64,000 nt of DNA, from assembly GCA_910588825.1 (NCBI GenBank), contig CAJURF010000006.1:1-64000 (forward strand). Reading direction: 5' to 3'. Shown here one piece after another: positions 26,211 through 35,588 of this stretch. The first letter of the stretch is position 1. Each line of letters starts with the position of its first letter. Position numbers and translations under genes: made by a program. The notes beneath the pieces were generated by a model, which worked only from the letters and a program-made list of their open reading frames with translations, ran no database searches and was not told the DNA's origin. This DNA is from an uncultured Lachnospiraceae bacterium. Lineage in GTDB: Bacteria; Bacillota; Clostridia; Lachnospirales; Lachnospiraceae.

Positions 26211-26644
26211 GAAAATTCTCCTTTCAAATTTAAAATTCTTTTTTAGTGTAATCATGTGTTTCGTTACCCCATACGTTCTGTTTCACAGACACATTTCTTT
26301 CCTAAGGGGTACAGTTATAGTACATAAAACCCAGTTTTTCCACGCATCACCCCTTTCACTCCGGTGTACCGCTTGAACAGCGGAAGAACCTTCCACCTGC
26401 ATTTTGCTGTCCTGCGGCACAGGTTTTGCATTTATCTATTGGGTGTGGACTTTAAAATCTTATTTTCCGCCTGCCAGACCGTTTCCAGGAGAGAAGCTCC
26501 TGTTTGAACATGGGATAAATTGCTAATTATCTTAGTTTCATCAATCCTGGAAACTTTTTCTGGCGCCTGGAAGCGTTGTTTTCAAAATCCAAACCATTTT
26601 GGGAACAGTTTTGGCATTGTGAGCTGTGCTCTGCGGCCGGAGGC
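26211..26644 (-). other. Adhesin-pilin intergenic region (B), no gene seen
   Basis: 434 nt between adhesin stop and pilin start. Holds a small GAGAGAAGCTCCT-type hairpin near 26486-26502 and a TATAAC-like hexamer near 26315-26325 that could be a weak -10 element, but no firm promoter, terminator or known riboswitch was recognised. In locus A the same gap is only 126 nt, with different sequence. Confidence 0.4.
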
Positions 26645-29600
26645 TTATCTGTGAAGCCTCTTCTGGCGGCGTTTCTGCCTTATACTGTAGCCATACAACA
26701 GGAACGCTGCTGTTGAGAACAGGACTGCACTCCCGATTGCAAACGGATAGGTTCCGGAACCACCTGTGTGCGGCAGTTTGTAGCCGGTTGAGTTGGGGAT
26801 TTTGATTTCGTAATATCCCTCTTCATTAATTGAATACTCTTTTTCCCTATCATCTGAAGACAAATTAGGATTGTTGACAGTAACTTTACCCTTGCTTATC
26901 GTGATAATTACATCTTGAGAAAGTTTGTTGTAGCCATCAGGTGCTTTGGTCTCACTTAACCTGTAAGTGCCATATGCCAGTTCTCCCTCAAAGAAAACTC
27001 CGTTTTCATCTGAAACTGCCACTCCATTGATGGAATTTTTGGAATCGTCATTGGAATATAGACTAAACTCTGCTCCACTTAAAAGATGACCTGAGGTACT
27101 GCCCACTTTAACAAATTTTATCGTTGCTTTCTCAGGCTCTTCTTTCTCATTTTTCACTTTTAAGACATTCCCGGTAATTTCAGCACTGCCGCTGATTATC
27201 CTGTTTATTTTCCCATTCTCAACTTGAAATTGAATTGCTGCACTATTTAATTTGTAACTTGCGGGTGCCTTTTCTTCTGTTAATGTATAAGTGCCTGGAG
27301 ACAAATCAGATAAGCGTAATTCCCCATTGCTGATTTCAAATTTAGGTTCGTTTGCATCGTTTTGAATGCTTATCCATTGCTGTCCATCATAATACTGCGT
27401 TGTCGCAGTCTCACCGTTTAGGATTTGCCGATTTAGACTAAATTCTGCCCCGCTTAACAGTTGATCTGTACTGCTATCTACTTTGGCAATTGTAACATCC
27501 GCTAATTGAGTATTTGTGATTGTGCATTCTGTCAGCTTCGTTACTTTCTCCATATAACTGATAACACGCTTGCTCTTATCTGCACCAGATTCGATTCCTT
27601 CGTTTGTCAGGTTATTTGAACCGATTTTAAATTCTTCTGTTAAATCATCGAAAATAATCCTATGGCTCGCAGCAGAAAATCCTCCCCCATCCACATTGTC
27701 TGGTTCAAATTTGCTGGCACCCTCCTTATTGTTTACCAGCAGAAGTGATCCGCCTATATCCCCCTCGATATTTAGAAAACGATCTGGATATTGTTTACTT
27801 TCCAGCAACAGGCTGCCGTCTGCTGCTGTCACTTTCCATTTGATATTATCCGTTACAGAATCTGACGAAAGGACACCTTCTTTTACTGTTTTGACATTAA
27901 AACCCTCTATTTTCTCTCCATCACTAACACCTAACGCTTTATTACCGGTGACATTGAGGAAGATTACTTCTTTTTCAGCAATTTCAGACTCATTTGAAGC
28001 ATCGACCTTCAGCCAGCTCTGCCCTCCCTGAGGGGCTATTTTGCTTTGGACTTTTTTCTCATATCCAATCGGTGGATTTTTTTCATCAACTTCGTAAATG
28101 TACTCGATTAATTTTGTTGCAGGATCTTTATAAACTTCTAATCCTTCGAAAAGGTGCTGCCATTTTTTTCCTTCATTTAGCTCAACTTCCTCACTAAATG
28201 TCTCATCTTTTTTCCTGCTTCCATTTTCCATATAATATCTGCTTAAGACAGCTGTAACAGGTGTATGGCTTGTTTCATTATCTCTCCATTCTTTCTTAAT
28301 CGTTACAGTACTTGCTTCCGGTGTCTCGATTTTATATCGGGGAATGATATTGAACTTGATTTTACAATTGGATTCAAAGCCTCCTCTTTCCAAATAATAA
28401 ACTTTTAATGTGTGCTTACCCTTTTCTAATGTGGAGACAATTGATGATATGTCAGCATTATAAGAAACTTTGTTATTTTGAGGATCTTTTGAAAATACTT
28501 CACATTTTCCGGTGGAGAAATTTATGCTGCCATCAACTTTCCCATGAACTCCCCCCATATCCAGAACCAATTTATCATCTATAAAGACCCAGACATCATC
28601 ATCGCCTGAAAACTCAAATACCATGTCCCTGCCTTTATATTGGTTTACCTTTTTATAATTGGGGTCATTTTCATTTTTGGGAACATCACCTGGAAGATAA
28701 AAATTAATCTCTGAGTTCATACCAAAATGATAATTCACACTGCCATCGGTCATGCTGTATGCTGTATCGCCAAAAGGTTTATTTAGCGGGAAAAATCCTG
28801 CCTTAGTCTCTCCGTTCTCTTTTTTTATACAGTCTGTTTTTTCTTGAATATAAAACCTGTTTTCAGACGGGTTATAGGAAGCTCCATTTTCATCGCTGTC
28901 ATAAAGATAATAACCTTCATTATTAGTTTCAGTTCCCAGCTTATATAAAAATTCACCTTCTCCCAAATAATGTACTCCAAGCCGCTCGTCATTTTCGTTA
29001 AAAAGGTAATCATCAAGTAATGTTTTTAACTGTGGCCCCCACGCTCCCTGAGATGGCTTAGGTGTAGTTCCGCCTTGATTTGATTGATTCCACGTCCTTT
29101 CGTTACTCGGATACCCTAAAGTCCTTCTGTTTCCATCAAAAAAGATAAAGCTACAAACTTCGTTTATTTTACTGAATAAACCACTATCACTCCATATTTC
29201 TCTCTTTTTTGTTATTGGTGATGTTTCATGCTGATATGTTGTACTATAAATATTAAATAATTCATTATAATCAAACACTTTAGTGGTAATAAACTCAGTA
29301 TATTCAGCTCTGTCTCTCATTCCGTTTTCAGTTTGAATTAATGAAATCTCAGGATTATCGGCAAAATTAGATTCATCAGCAATCCAGTCGGCATAGAAAA
29401 TATTATTTTTCCTGGTATCAATTTTTGCGGAAACCGCATTGCTTCCGGTTTTATAATATTTTTCATCCGCGATATTGTACCATCCAGCCAATTTATATTT
29501 ATATGTCCTATCTGCCGCCTGGCCTTTTATGGCTGCTTTACTGATACAATCCGTTTTACCGCAGTGGTCAAAGTCGAATTGATTTTCATGATTTTCTAAA

Positions 29601-31501
29601 TCATCGTTTCCTGGAAGCCAGATAACTGCTTCATTTTCATCAACTAATTCTCCGCTAAATTTTACCTCTGTACGTCCTGTTTCTTCTGTGCTTTTCGGGT
29701 TTGCAATTCCATATTCCCAACGTCCTCCTCCATCTTTACCATCATCACTAAAATCACCGGTTGAATTCCATGGGTTGAAGATAACGCTGAATCCTTGAGA
29801 GGGCTGTTCCGTTCCTAAAATAATATTTTCCAAAGGTTCATTTGTATATGTCTGGGTATTTTCTGGGAGGTAATAAATATCGGTTATATTGCTTTGGGTG
29901 AAACTTGTTACCCCGTTGGCAAGGTCGCATAACCGCCACATCGGGATGCCATTTAAAGATGTTACAGTGTTTACAGTAATGGTTGTTCCTCCATCTGTAC
30001 TATATCCAATCCAAGCGCCAAGAGGATCGCTTTGTACAGCTGTTGCGAGAGAATCTGTGCTGTAACCTTCAATCCCAAACAATTCATACAATTTATCATC
30101 AGCTAAACTATATGGTTTAATTGCAAAAAAGCTTTTATTACCGTCAACAGCTGTCTCAGCATTGAACTGACTTTTTGCAGCTTCGCCTTTCGTTATAAAT
30201 TTCTTTTCCCCAGTAACCACATCTGTTTGCAGATAATGAAAACGCACAGTATCATCAGCACTTCTGCTCTTACCAATAGCCAAATTCCCCGCCGCAAAAA
30301 GAGCCACTTCAGAGAAAGAGTCCATCTCAAAAGTAATCACGCCATCGTCATCCACGCTGCTGTCTTCCAGCACTTCCGTGCCGTCGTCTGCGAAATGGAC
30401 CATATTAACCGGTCCTGCCTCTGACACTTCTTTTCCGTCTGCAAATTGAATTTTCACAGTAACAGTATCATCCGGCTCGATTTCTTCTCCGTCCAGATAG
30501 AAGCCGATATCCATCAGCACATCCATAGATGCCTGTTCACTGCCCATCTGGTTTTGAAATTCTTCTCTGCGTTCTGCAAAGTGTTCCGGATCACTTTCCT
30601 CAGTGATCTGTTTTACCACCAGCTCCGCTTCCTCTGAAATGTTCGCAAACTCTCCGTATTCTGCGGTGACTTTTACTGTCTCGTCCTCGAAGGTCTTAAC
30701 CGTTTTTTCTGCTTCTTCCGCTTTTTCCGGGTTTTCCGCGCTGTTTAATGTTTCGATTTCTTCTTTTGTCAGCTCAATGGTTTCAAAGCACTCCTCGCCA
30801 TGAACATGCTCCTTCAGTTCCAGAAGTCCGCATGTCAGCTGTCCGTCCTGGTCATAACAGGTTTCATCATGGGTGTGCAGTTCCTGTTCTCCACAGGCCA
30901 GTTCGCTCTTTGTCTCATAGCAGCTTTCTGTGTGCGTATGACCGCCCTGGCCTTCTTTCTGTCCGCAGGAGAGAGTCTCAGTCCACTCATAGCAGTCGTC
31001 TGTATGTACATGTGCTTCCTGTTCTGCGCCGGTTTCATCTATATAGAATTCTTCCTGCCCGCATATCAGTGCACCCTGTTCCCGGGTATAGCATTCTTCT
31101 GTATGCACGTGGCCTTCTGATTCTTCTAATCCACATACAAGTTCTTCTTTTTCCTGATAACATTCCGGACTGTGGGTGTGTGCCTGCACTTCCGGCAGCT
31201 GGCAGACCAGAGTCCCTTCGCTGTCGTAACAGTCATCGTTGTGTGTATGTACCGCATAATCCGCATACCCGCATATGACTCTGCCTTCGCTGTCATAGCA
31301 TCCTTCTGTATGTTCATGCAGTTCTATCTGGCAGTCCAGCAGTTTCTGTTTATGATTTGCGGCCTGGCCGTTCATTTTCAGTACCGTTACCGTGCCGAGC
31401 GTGACCAGCACAGCCAGACACAGGAACGCTGCCAGCCAGTACCTGTATTTTCTTTTTTCACGGAACAGTTTTATGGCCTGTTCAATCATTGAATTTCCCA
31501 T
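26645..31501 (-). CDS. Giant LPHTG surface adhesin with His/Cys repeats and fibro-slime domain (locus B)
   Basis: About 1618 aa. ATG 31501 (MGNSMIEQAIKLF) follows AAAGGGGG; a GTG one codon upstream is also possible. One hydrophobic export segment at about 22-42. Eight HxHxxxC repeats at about 55-250, fewer than the 13 of locus A. The fibro-slime/PA14-like domain lies at about 950-1050 (FSGDDDVWVFIDDKLVLDMG). CnaB-type domain VTIKKEWRDNETSH, then SpaA-type domains with DSSTDQLLSGAEFSL and GSTSGHLLSGAEFSL, each with an E-box (YTLTEEKAPASY, YRLSETKAPDGY). LPHTG at about 1575, hydrophobic helix, QKRRQKRLHR. Likely the tip adhesin of the locus B pilus. Confidence 0.9.
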   Translation of the reverse strand: MGNSMIEQAIKLFREKRKYRYWLAAFLCLAVLVTLGTVTVLKMNGQAANHKQKLLDCQIELHEHTEGCYDSEGRVICGYADYAVHTHNDDCYDSEGTLVCQLPEVQAHTHSPECYQEKEELVCGLEESEGHVHTEECYTREQGALICGQEEFYIDETGAEQEAHVHTDDCYEWTETLSCGQKEGQGGHTHTESCYETKSELACGEQELHTHDETCYDQDGQLTCGLLELKEHVHGEECFETIELTKEEIETLNSAENPEKAEEAEKTVKTFEDETVKVTAEYGEFANISEEAELVVKQITEESDPEHFAERREEFQNQMGSEQASMDVLMDIGFYLDGEEIEPDDTVTVKIQFADGKEVSEAGPVNMVHFADDGTEVLEDSSVDDDGVITFEMDSFSEVALFAAGNLAIGKSRSADDTVRFHYLQTDVVTGEKKFITKGEAAKSQFNAETAVDGNKSFFAIKPYSLADDKLYELFGIEGYSTDSLATAVQSDPLGAWIGYSTDGGTTITVNTVTSLNGIPMWRLCDLANGVTSFTQSNITDIYYLPENTQTYTNEPLENIILGTEQPSQGFSVIFNPWNSTGDFSDDGKDGGGRWEYGIANPKSTEETGRTEVKFSGELVDENEAVIWLPGNDDLENHENQFDFDHCGKTDCISKAAIKGQAADRTYKYKLAGWYNIADEKYYKTGSNAVSAKIDTRKNNIFYADWIADESNFADNPEISLIQTENGMRDRAEYTEFITTKVFDYNELFNIYSTTYQHETSPITKKREIWSDSGLFSKINEVCSFIFFDGNRRTLGYPSNERTWNQSNQGGTTPKPSQGAWGPQLKTLLDDYLFNENDERLGVHYLGEGEFLYKLGTETNNEGYYLYDSDENGASYNPSENRFYIQEKTDCIKKENGETKAGFFPLNKPFGDTAYSMTDGSVNYHFGMNSEINFYLPGDVPKNENDPNYKKVNQYKGRDMVFEFSGDDDVWVFIDDKLVLDMGGVHGKVDGSINFSTGKCEVFSKDPQNNKVSYNADISSIVSTLEKGKHTLKVYYLERGGFESNCKIKFNIIPRYKIETPEASTVTIKKEWRDNETSHTPVTAVLSRYYMENGSRKKDETFSEEVELNEGKKWQHLFEGLEVYKDPATKLIEYIYEVDEKNPPIGYEKKVQSKIAPQGGQSWLKVDASNESEIAEKEVIFLNVTGNKALGVSDGEKIEGFNVKTVKEGVLSSDSVTDNIKWKVTAADGSLLLESKQYPDRFLNIEGDIGGSLLLVNNKEGASKFEPDNVDGGGFSAASHRIIFDDLTEEFKIGSNNLTNEGIESGADKSKRVISYMEKVTKLTECTITNTQLADVTIAKVDSSTDQLLSGAEFSLNRQILNGETATTQYYDGQQWISIQNDANEPKFEISNGELRLSDLSPGTYTLTEEKAPASYKLNSAAIQFQVENGKINRIISGSAEITGNVLKVKNEKEEPEKATIKFVKVGSTSGHLLSGAEFSLYSNDDSKNSINGVAVSDENGVFFEGELAYGTYRLSETKAPDGYNKLSQDVIITISKGKVTVNNPNLSSDDREKEYSINEEGYYEIKIPNSTGYKLPHTGGSGTYPFAIGSAVLFSTAAFLLYGYSIRQKRRQKRLHR

Positions 31502-31527
31502 CACGCATCCCCCTTTCTTTCACTCCA

Positions 31528-32106
31528 TCACTTAATAGTGCTGATATCCGACAGCGGCCAGACCCTGAGCAGTATCTTGCCCACCACCATGTCATTGCCC
31601 ACGCAGCCCACCGCGGTATTCCGGCTGTCGATGCTTGTTGCCCGGTGGTCCCCCATGACGAAGCATCTGCCGTCCGGTACCTGATAAGGCAGGTCAATGT
31701 TGCAGTCCCCCAGGGCTTTTTCCGTGATATACGGCTCATCCAGCAGCTGGTCATTCACATATACGCCTCCATCTTTGTCGATATCCACCCAGTCCCCCGC
31801 GGAGGCGATTACCCGCTTCACCAGAATGTTGTTGTTATAATAAAATGCTATCACATCTCCGGTTTTATATTTTGAGCTGCTGACAGCCACCACAATGTCC
31901 TGGTCCTGCAGAGTGTCTGTCATGGAAGTTCCGTTGATCTGCAGAACCGGAAGCAGAAGTACAGCAATCAGCACTGCGGCCGCGGCAACTACCAGGAGTG
32001 AGAATACTGTGCTTCGCAGCACCCGGCCGTATCTCCTTTTGTACTGCTCTTTCTGCAGTTCCGCTTCAAGCAGTTCCAGGCTTATCTCATATTTCTTCGC
32101 TTCCAT
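31528..32106 (-). CDS. lepB: Signal peptidase I, S26A type (locus B)
   Basis: 192 aa. ATG 32106 (MEAKKYEISLELLEAE) has AAAGGAG 4 nt upstream; the longer frame upstream overlaps the coiled-coil gene. One membrane helix about 30-50. Catalytic Ser in INGTSMTDTL, catalytic Lys in ILVKRVIASAGD, and box E MGDHRATSIDSR. This Ser-Lys enzyme differs from the SipW enzyme at the other end of the locus. It lies just before the adhesin, so may serve the adhesin and pilin. Confidence 0.9.
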   Translation of the reverse strand: MEAKKYEISLELLEAELQKEQYKRRYGRVLRSTVFSLLVVAAAAVLIAVLLLPVLQINGTSMTDTLQDQDIVVAVSSSKYKTGDVIAFYYNNNILVKRVIASAGDWVDIDKDGGVYVNDQLLDEPYITEKALGDCNIDLPYQVPDGRCFVMGDHRATSIDSRNTAVGCVGNDMVVGKILLRVWPLSDISTIK

Positions 32107-32575
32107 ACTGCTCCTTTCCGTGCAGTCCGTCTTCCGGAATGCCGTATTCCATTTCATCGCCAAGCTCCATGGGCGGTTCCTTCTCCTCCAGGCCGCACTG
32201 CATCTTGAGATTATATAAATACTGGTCTGCCGCCTGCTGTGCCGCTTCAAAAATGCCGTTGAGCCTCAGGGCTGCGGCCGCGATGGACCCGGCTTCCTCC
32301 AGCTGGATCTGTCTGCTGTTCCGCCATGCCTCCATATCTTCACGGAGTTTTCTGATTCTGGCATCTTTCTGGTCCAGCCGGTTTTTCAGCTTATCGATCA
32401 GGGCATCCTTTTCATTCAGTTTTGCCTTCAGCCTTTCATTGCTTTCCTGCGCCTGGGCCAGTGCGCGGCTGGTTTCGTCAAACTCTTCCTGCAGCTGACG
32501 GGCATCCTTTCCCTGAGCCACCAGAAGCTGGAGAAGGTCGCGTCTGCGAAGCCTGCGGAATTCTTTTTCAGTCAT
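32087..32575 (-). CDS. Coiled-coil protein, first gene of locus B
   Basis: 162 aa, soluble. Residues about 25-95 are a continuous heptad-rich coiled coil (LNEKDALIDKLKNRLDQKD), followed by a short helical part and an acidic tail. Overlaps the signal peptidase gene by 20 nt, so translationally coupled. Begins MTEKEFRRLRRRDLLQLL. Similar small coiled-coil proteins accompany signal peptidases in sortase loci of Clostridia; function unknown. Leads the locus B transcript. Confidence 0.78.
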   Translation of the reverse strand: MTEKEFRRLRRRDLLQLLVAQGKDARQLQEEFDETSRALAQAQESNERLKAKLNEKDALIDKLKNRLDQKDARIRKLREDMEAWRNSRQIQLEEAGSIAAAALRLNGIFEAAQQAADQYLYNLKMQCGLEEKEPPMELGDEMEYGIPEDGLHGKEQYGSEEI

Positions 32576-32604
32576 TTGTAAGCCCCATTTCCGGAAACCT
32601 TTTT

Positions 32605-32632
32605 TTACCTCATAATGCGTATTATGAGGTAA
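32605..32632. promoter_or_regulatory. Perfect 12-bp inverted repeat upstream of locus B
   Basis: TTACCTCATAAT (32605-32616), 4-nt centre, ATTATGAGGTAA (32621-32632). It lies about 30 nt upstream of the first start codon and downstream of a candidate promoter. No U-run follows on either transcript strand in the right place, so an operator or 5'-UTR hairpin is more likely than a terminator. Confidence 0.7.
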
Positions 32633-32665
32633 ATCATAATCAGACTTCCATATTATAGTCTATTA

Positions 32666-32694
32666 ATTATACTACATATGGTTTCCAGCCGCAA
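32666..32694 (-). promoter_or_regulatory. Candidate promoter of locus B
   Basis: On the - strand TTGCGG (32694-32689), 17-nt spacer, perfect TATAAT (32671-32666). The -35 is weak, compatible with an activated promoter. The palindrome at 32605-32632 would fall within the leader. Confidence 0.55.
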
Positions 32695-33130
32695 TACACT
32701 ATTTGACCAAAATTGAAGCATTATTTAGCTTAGTTGAAGTATATCAAATGGACTGTCAAAAGATGCGTCAAAAACCATACTTAAAAAGGGTTGTTTTGAT
32801 ATTTTTAGAGCGTGTAATTTTGACGCCCCAATCATTCCTAATCATTATATGCAACATCATGCATCATGGATATGCTTGATTTCCAAATCCGCCGCCAGAG
32901 CCGTTCTGCCTGACGCGCGCTTTTTTTAAATTATTTCCTGTTTTTATATACCCTGCTGCCAGCACAATATATCTCCTCCACTTCAAAATTACCTTTCATA
33001 AAATGCTACTTCAATGTTTCTACTATATTTAATATCGGTTGAACTCCTGCAAAATATAATCGTTATTTCATCAGAATTCAAGTTGTTTTTCTTTGGTATT
33101 ATCAGAATTTTTATATTTGGTACTTTAATA
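32695..33130. other. Non-coding spacer upstream of locus B
   Basis: AT-rich region with no gene I can support. A + strand open frame at 33014-33283 is compositionally poor and has no ribosome site. Confidence 0.5.
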
Positions 33131-33161
33131 AAGCCGGAAATCCGTTTGGGAATCCCGGCTT
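33131..33161 (-). terminator. Terminator downstream of the Panacea toxin remnant
   Basis: AAGCCGGAAATCC and GGGAATCCCGGCTT form a roughly 13-bp stem with one mismatch and one wobble; on the - strand it is followed by TTTATTAAAG. Confidence 0.5.
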
Positions 33162-33327
33162 GTGCCCTTTGTTTATGCAGTTTACTATGCTCTTACTTTT
33201 TCAGCTCTCAGAAACCCTTTCCGATGGTTCGATCTGGTGAAGCCAACGCGGCAATGGCGCAAATAGCGGTGCTTAGTGTTTGAGTATCTATGAAATGGTG
33301 TACTGGCTTTCAATTCTTTTTTAACAG

Positions 33328-34132
33328 CTATACGATTATATCATCATCAAGATTAAAATCATCAAAATACTCATGGCGGTTTTTCCTCAGCTCGTTTACA
33401 TCTTGACACATAAAAACACAACACAAATCATAACGCGGTTTATTCGTTCCAACTTTTGCAGGCTGTTCAAATTTGAGGGCTGCGTTATAATAGTTTATCA
33501 AATTTTCGTCTTCTGAAGTATCTGCCGCAAACAAATACACATACTGGCATCCGGCATATTCTTGAATTTCATATATAATTGGTGCAATATACTGCCAAAA
33601 CATCACTTCCCCTATGGGACGATTTATATCAAAAGATTTCCACTTTTCTTTCATTAAATCATTTGAACAGAAATGAACTATTTCAATTCCTGGATATGTA
33701 TGCCCAACCCTTATTATCTGTTCATTTTCTTCATGTTCTTTATCATAGTTAAGCTGATCTAAAATTCTCAAGAAATTGAATAGCAAGCTCCCGTTCACGA
33801 CATCCTCTATGCATATTTTTCACAATTTGCAACCATTTTTGAGCTCTTTCAGCCTTTTCTTTAATAAGGTCTTCATCTAATGGATCAAATAAAGCTCCGC
33901 ATTTTAATGAAAAGAACAAGGCAATCTCATTATCAGGAGATTTAATCAGATAATAGGCGGTTTTACACTCAAAATCTTCATCCCACGCCAAACTTTTGAG
34001 ATAACTGACCAAAGAACGGCCTTTCACATTTTCGAAACGTTTTATCAGCTTCTTATTTTCCTGCTCATGAGACAATCGTTCACAAGAAAAGCTCTCAAGT
34101 ATTTGCTTTTGTTCATCTGTGATTTTTCCCAT
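33328..34132 (-). pseudogene. GNAT-like toxin of a Panacea module, frameshifted
   Basis: Two overlapping frames, 34132-33749 (127 aa, MGKITDEQKQILESF) and 33798-33328 (156 aa), read as one protein if the frame changes within 33749-33798, for example by skipping one base after the CTT of CAATTTCTTGAG. The joined protein (about 260 aa) has TYPGIEIVHFC and QYVYLFAADTSEDENLINYY, a GNAT acetyltransferase-like motif B. It follows a Panacea-domain antitoxin by 13 nt. Panacea antitoxins neutralise varied toxins, so this is the probable toxin, here broken. A sequencing error or programmed +1 shift cannot be excluded. Confidence 0.65.
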
Positions 34133-34145
34133 ACACTTTTATACC

Positions 34146-34616
34146 TTATGCAAGTCCTAACTCCTTCAGCATTTCTCTCCTGGCCTTAATTCTTTCAGCA
34201 TCAGCCATAATGTCTTCAAGGCTCATCGGATTATCACTATTTTCTTTCTCTGGTATGCCTATTCTGGAATTTTTCCAGGATATCTCCCCATGAGTTAACC
34301 TGCTAAGACTCCACGAATCTTTTCCAGCATATTTCTCTAAAACTTTTTTCAGCAACATAGAGCAGTCTTTTGTAAATCTCTCAGGCATAATAGAGACAAA
34401 TGATCCATCTTTGTAAACACTTCGAATTTCCTTTAAGACCGGGCCATATTTCCACCCATAAAATGCAGCATCAAAAAGAGCCTCCCCGTTCTGGATTAAA
34501 GATTCTCTTTGGGCAAAATACATTAACTTATGCAGTTTCATTTCATCAATCTGCTGACCATATTCTAAGAAATATTCCTGTGCGATATGAGCAGCAATAT
34601 TTAATACCTTTTCCAT
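34146..34616 (-). CDS. Panacea-domain (DUF4065, SocA/GepA-like) antitoxin
   Basis: 156 aa. ATG 34616 (MEKVLNIAAHIAQEY) has GAGGAGG upstream; an in-frame start 8 codons earlier lacks one. The Panacea signature is clear: EMKLHKLMYFAQRESL, then FYGWKYGPVLKEI. Known Panacea proteins pair with adjacent toxins in phage-defence-linked TA modules; the adjacent downstream gene is a GNAT-like toxin remnant. Confidence 0.85.
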   Translation of the reverse strand: MEKVLNIAAHIAQEYFLEYGQQIDEMKLHKLMYFAQRESLIQNGEALFDAAFYGWKYGPVLKEIRSVYKDGSFVSIMPERFTKDCSMLLKKVLEKYAGKDSWSLSRLTHGEISWKNSRIGIPEKENSDNPMSLEDIMADAERIKARREMLKELGLA

Positions 34617-34839
34617 ATCAGTCCTCCTCTTTTCTTCCACAGCTTATCATTTGCCTATAGTATATCATACATTGCAAAAATGACGACTATTCTTTTAATA
34701 AATTAAATGAATAAGTGGTAAATATTTCATTAAACGATCTCCTTAAAACCACCTGCACATCTTTCAACATTCCACCTTTTGAGGCAATCGACTCCGATCT
34801 TTATCTATGTAAAACAAAAAAATTTGAAGAATGCCGCTG

Positions 34840-35586
34840 TCACAATCCACGTTTCACAAGTTCATGATATTTTTTGTTAAAGAAATACAACAGCACTCCC
34901 GCAAACTCCGGCCGCTGCTCTTCCATTTCTATTTCACGAATTATCTTTTTGATCTTTGCGGAAGTACACATTTTTTTATCACCCAGCTTTTTAACAGCCT
35001 TTTTATAACGCAGATATGCGTCTTTTCTTCCTTTCACCAATTCTGTAGACGTATCCGCGATGAATTGGCCGTTTTTCCACATGCCATTCAAACGCAGAAC
35101 ATTTTTAATGTCCTTTTCCATATCTTCATCTCTGGGGCTAGTTCTGATAAATCCTTCTTTATCATATATAATCTTTTTCATCTGCTGACAGTCCATAGGT
35201 GAAACTGTCAGCTTACTTTCGTTTCCTTTGCCCGCATCACAGCACAAAACTTTCCGTCTTTTGCCCTTCCAGTTTCTTCCCCCATCACAGACAGCAAGCA
35301 TATTTCTATAATCCAGCGCCTTTTCTTTATCTTCACTCAGCGGATACCAGTGTTCAATGGTTGTGCCGCGCCCGTCATTTTTGATTCTCCGCATACAGTA
35401 GGCACAAAGATAATGCTGTTCCTCAAGCAGGCTTTCCCGGATCACCTCTTTTGGCAGCTGATCAAATTTCTCACGAATTGCTTTCGTATCTCCTGCTTTT
35501 ATTTTTTTCCACTCCTGACCGCTTTTTATTTCACTCACCATACGTGCCATCTGCCGGGGCGGCGGGCCCTTTTTTATATAAATCAT
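34840..35586 (-). CDS. ptuB: Septu PtuB-like HNH endonuclease
   Basis: 248 aa. ATG 35586 chosen because AGAGG lies 7 nt upstream; a TTG two codons earlier overlaps the ptuA stop. HNH features: CAYCMRRI Cys pair (about 60), TTIEHWYPLSED with His, and DYRNMLAVCDGG with Asn. This is the TIGR02646-like family found with PtuA ATPases and in some retrons. No reverse transcriptase or msr-like gene is seen, so a stand-alone Septu system is favoured. It should degrade nucleic acid once licensed by PtuA. Confidence 0.86.
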   Translation of the reverse strand: MIYIKKGPPPRQMARMVSEIKSGQEWKKIKAGDTKAIREKFDQLPKEVIRESLLEEQHYLCAYCMRRIKNDGRGTTIEHWYPLSEDKEKALDYRNMLAVCDGGRNWKGKRRKVLCCDAGKGNESKLTVSPMDCQQMKKIIYDKEGFIRTSPRDEDMEKDIKNVLRLNGMWKNGQFIADTSTELVKGRKDAYLRYKKAVKKLGDKKMCTSAKIKKIIREIEMEEQRPEFAGVLLYFFNKKYHELVKRGL

Positions 35587-35588
35587 TC

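Noticed and set aside
30750..31340. Antisense frames across the His/Cys repeats of adhesin B
   Set aside because: Shadows of the repeat-rich sense gene, with no independent support.
33014..33283. 89-aa frame upstream of locus B
   Set aside because: No ribosome site, phenylalanine/isoleucine-rich AT-driven composition, and it contains part of a hairpin terminator.
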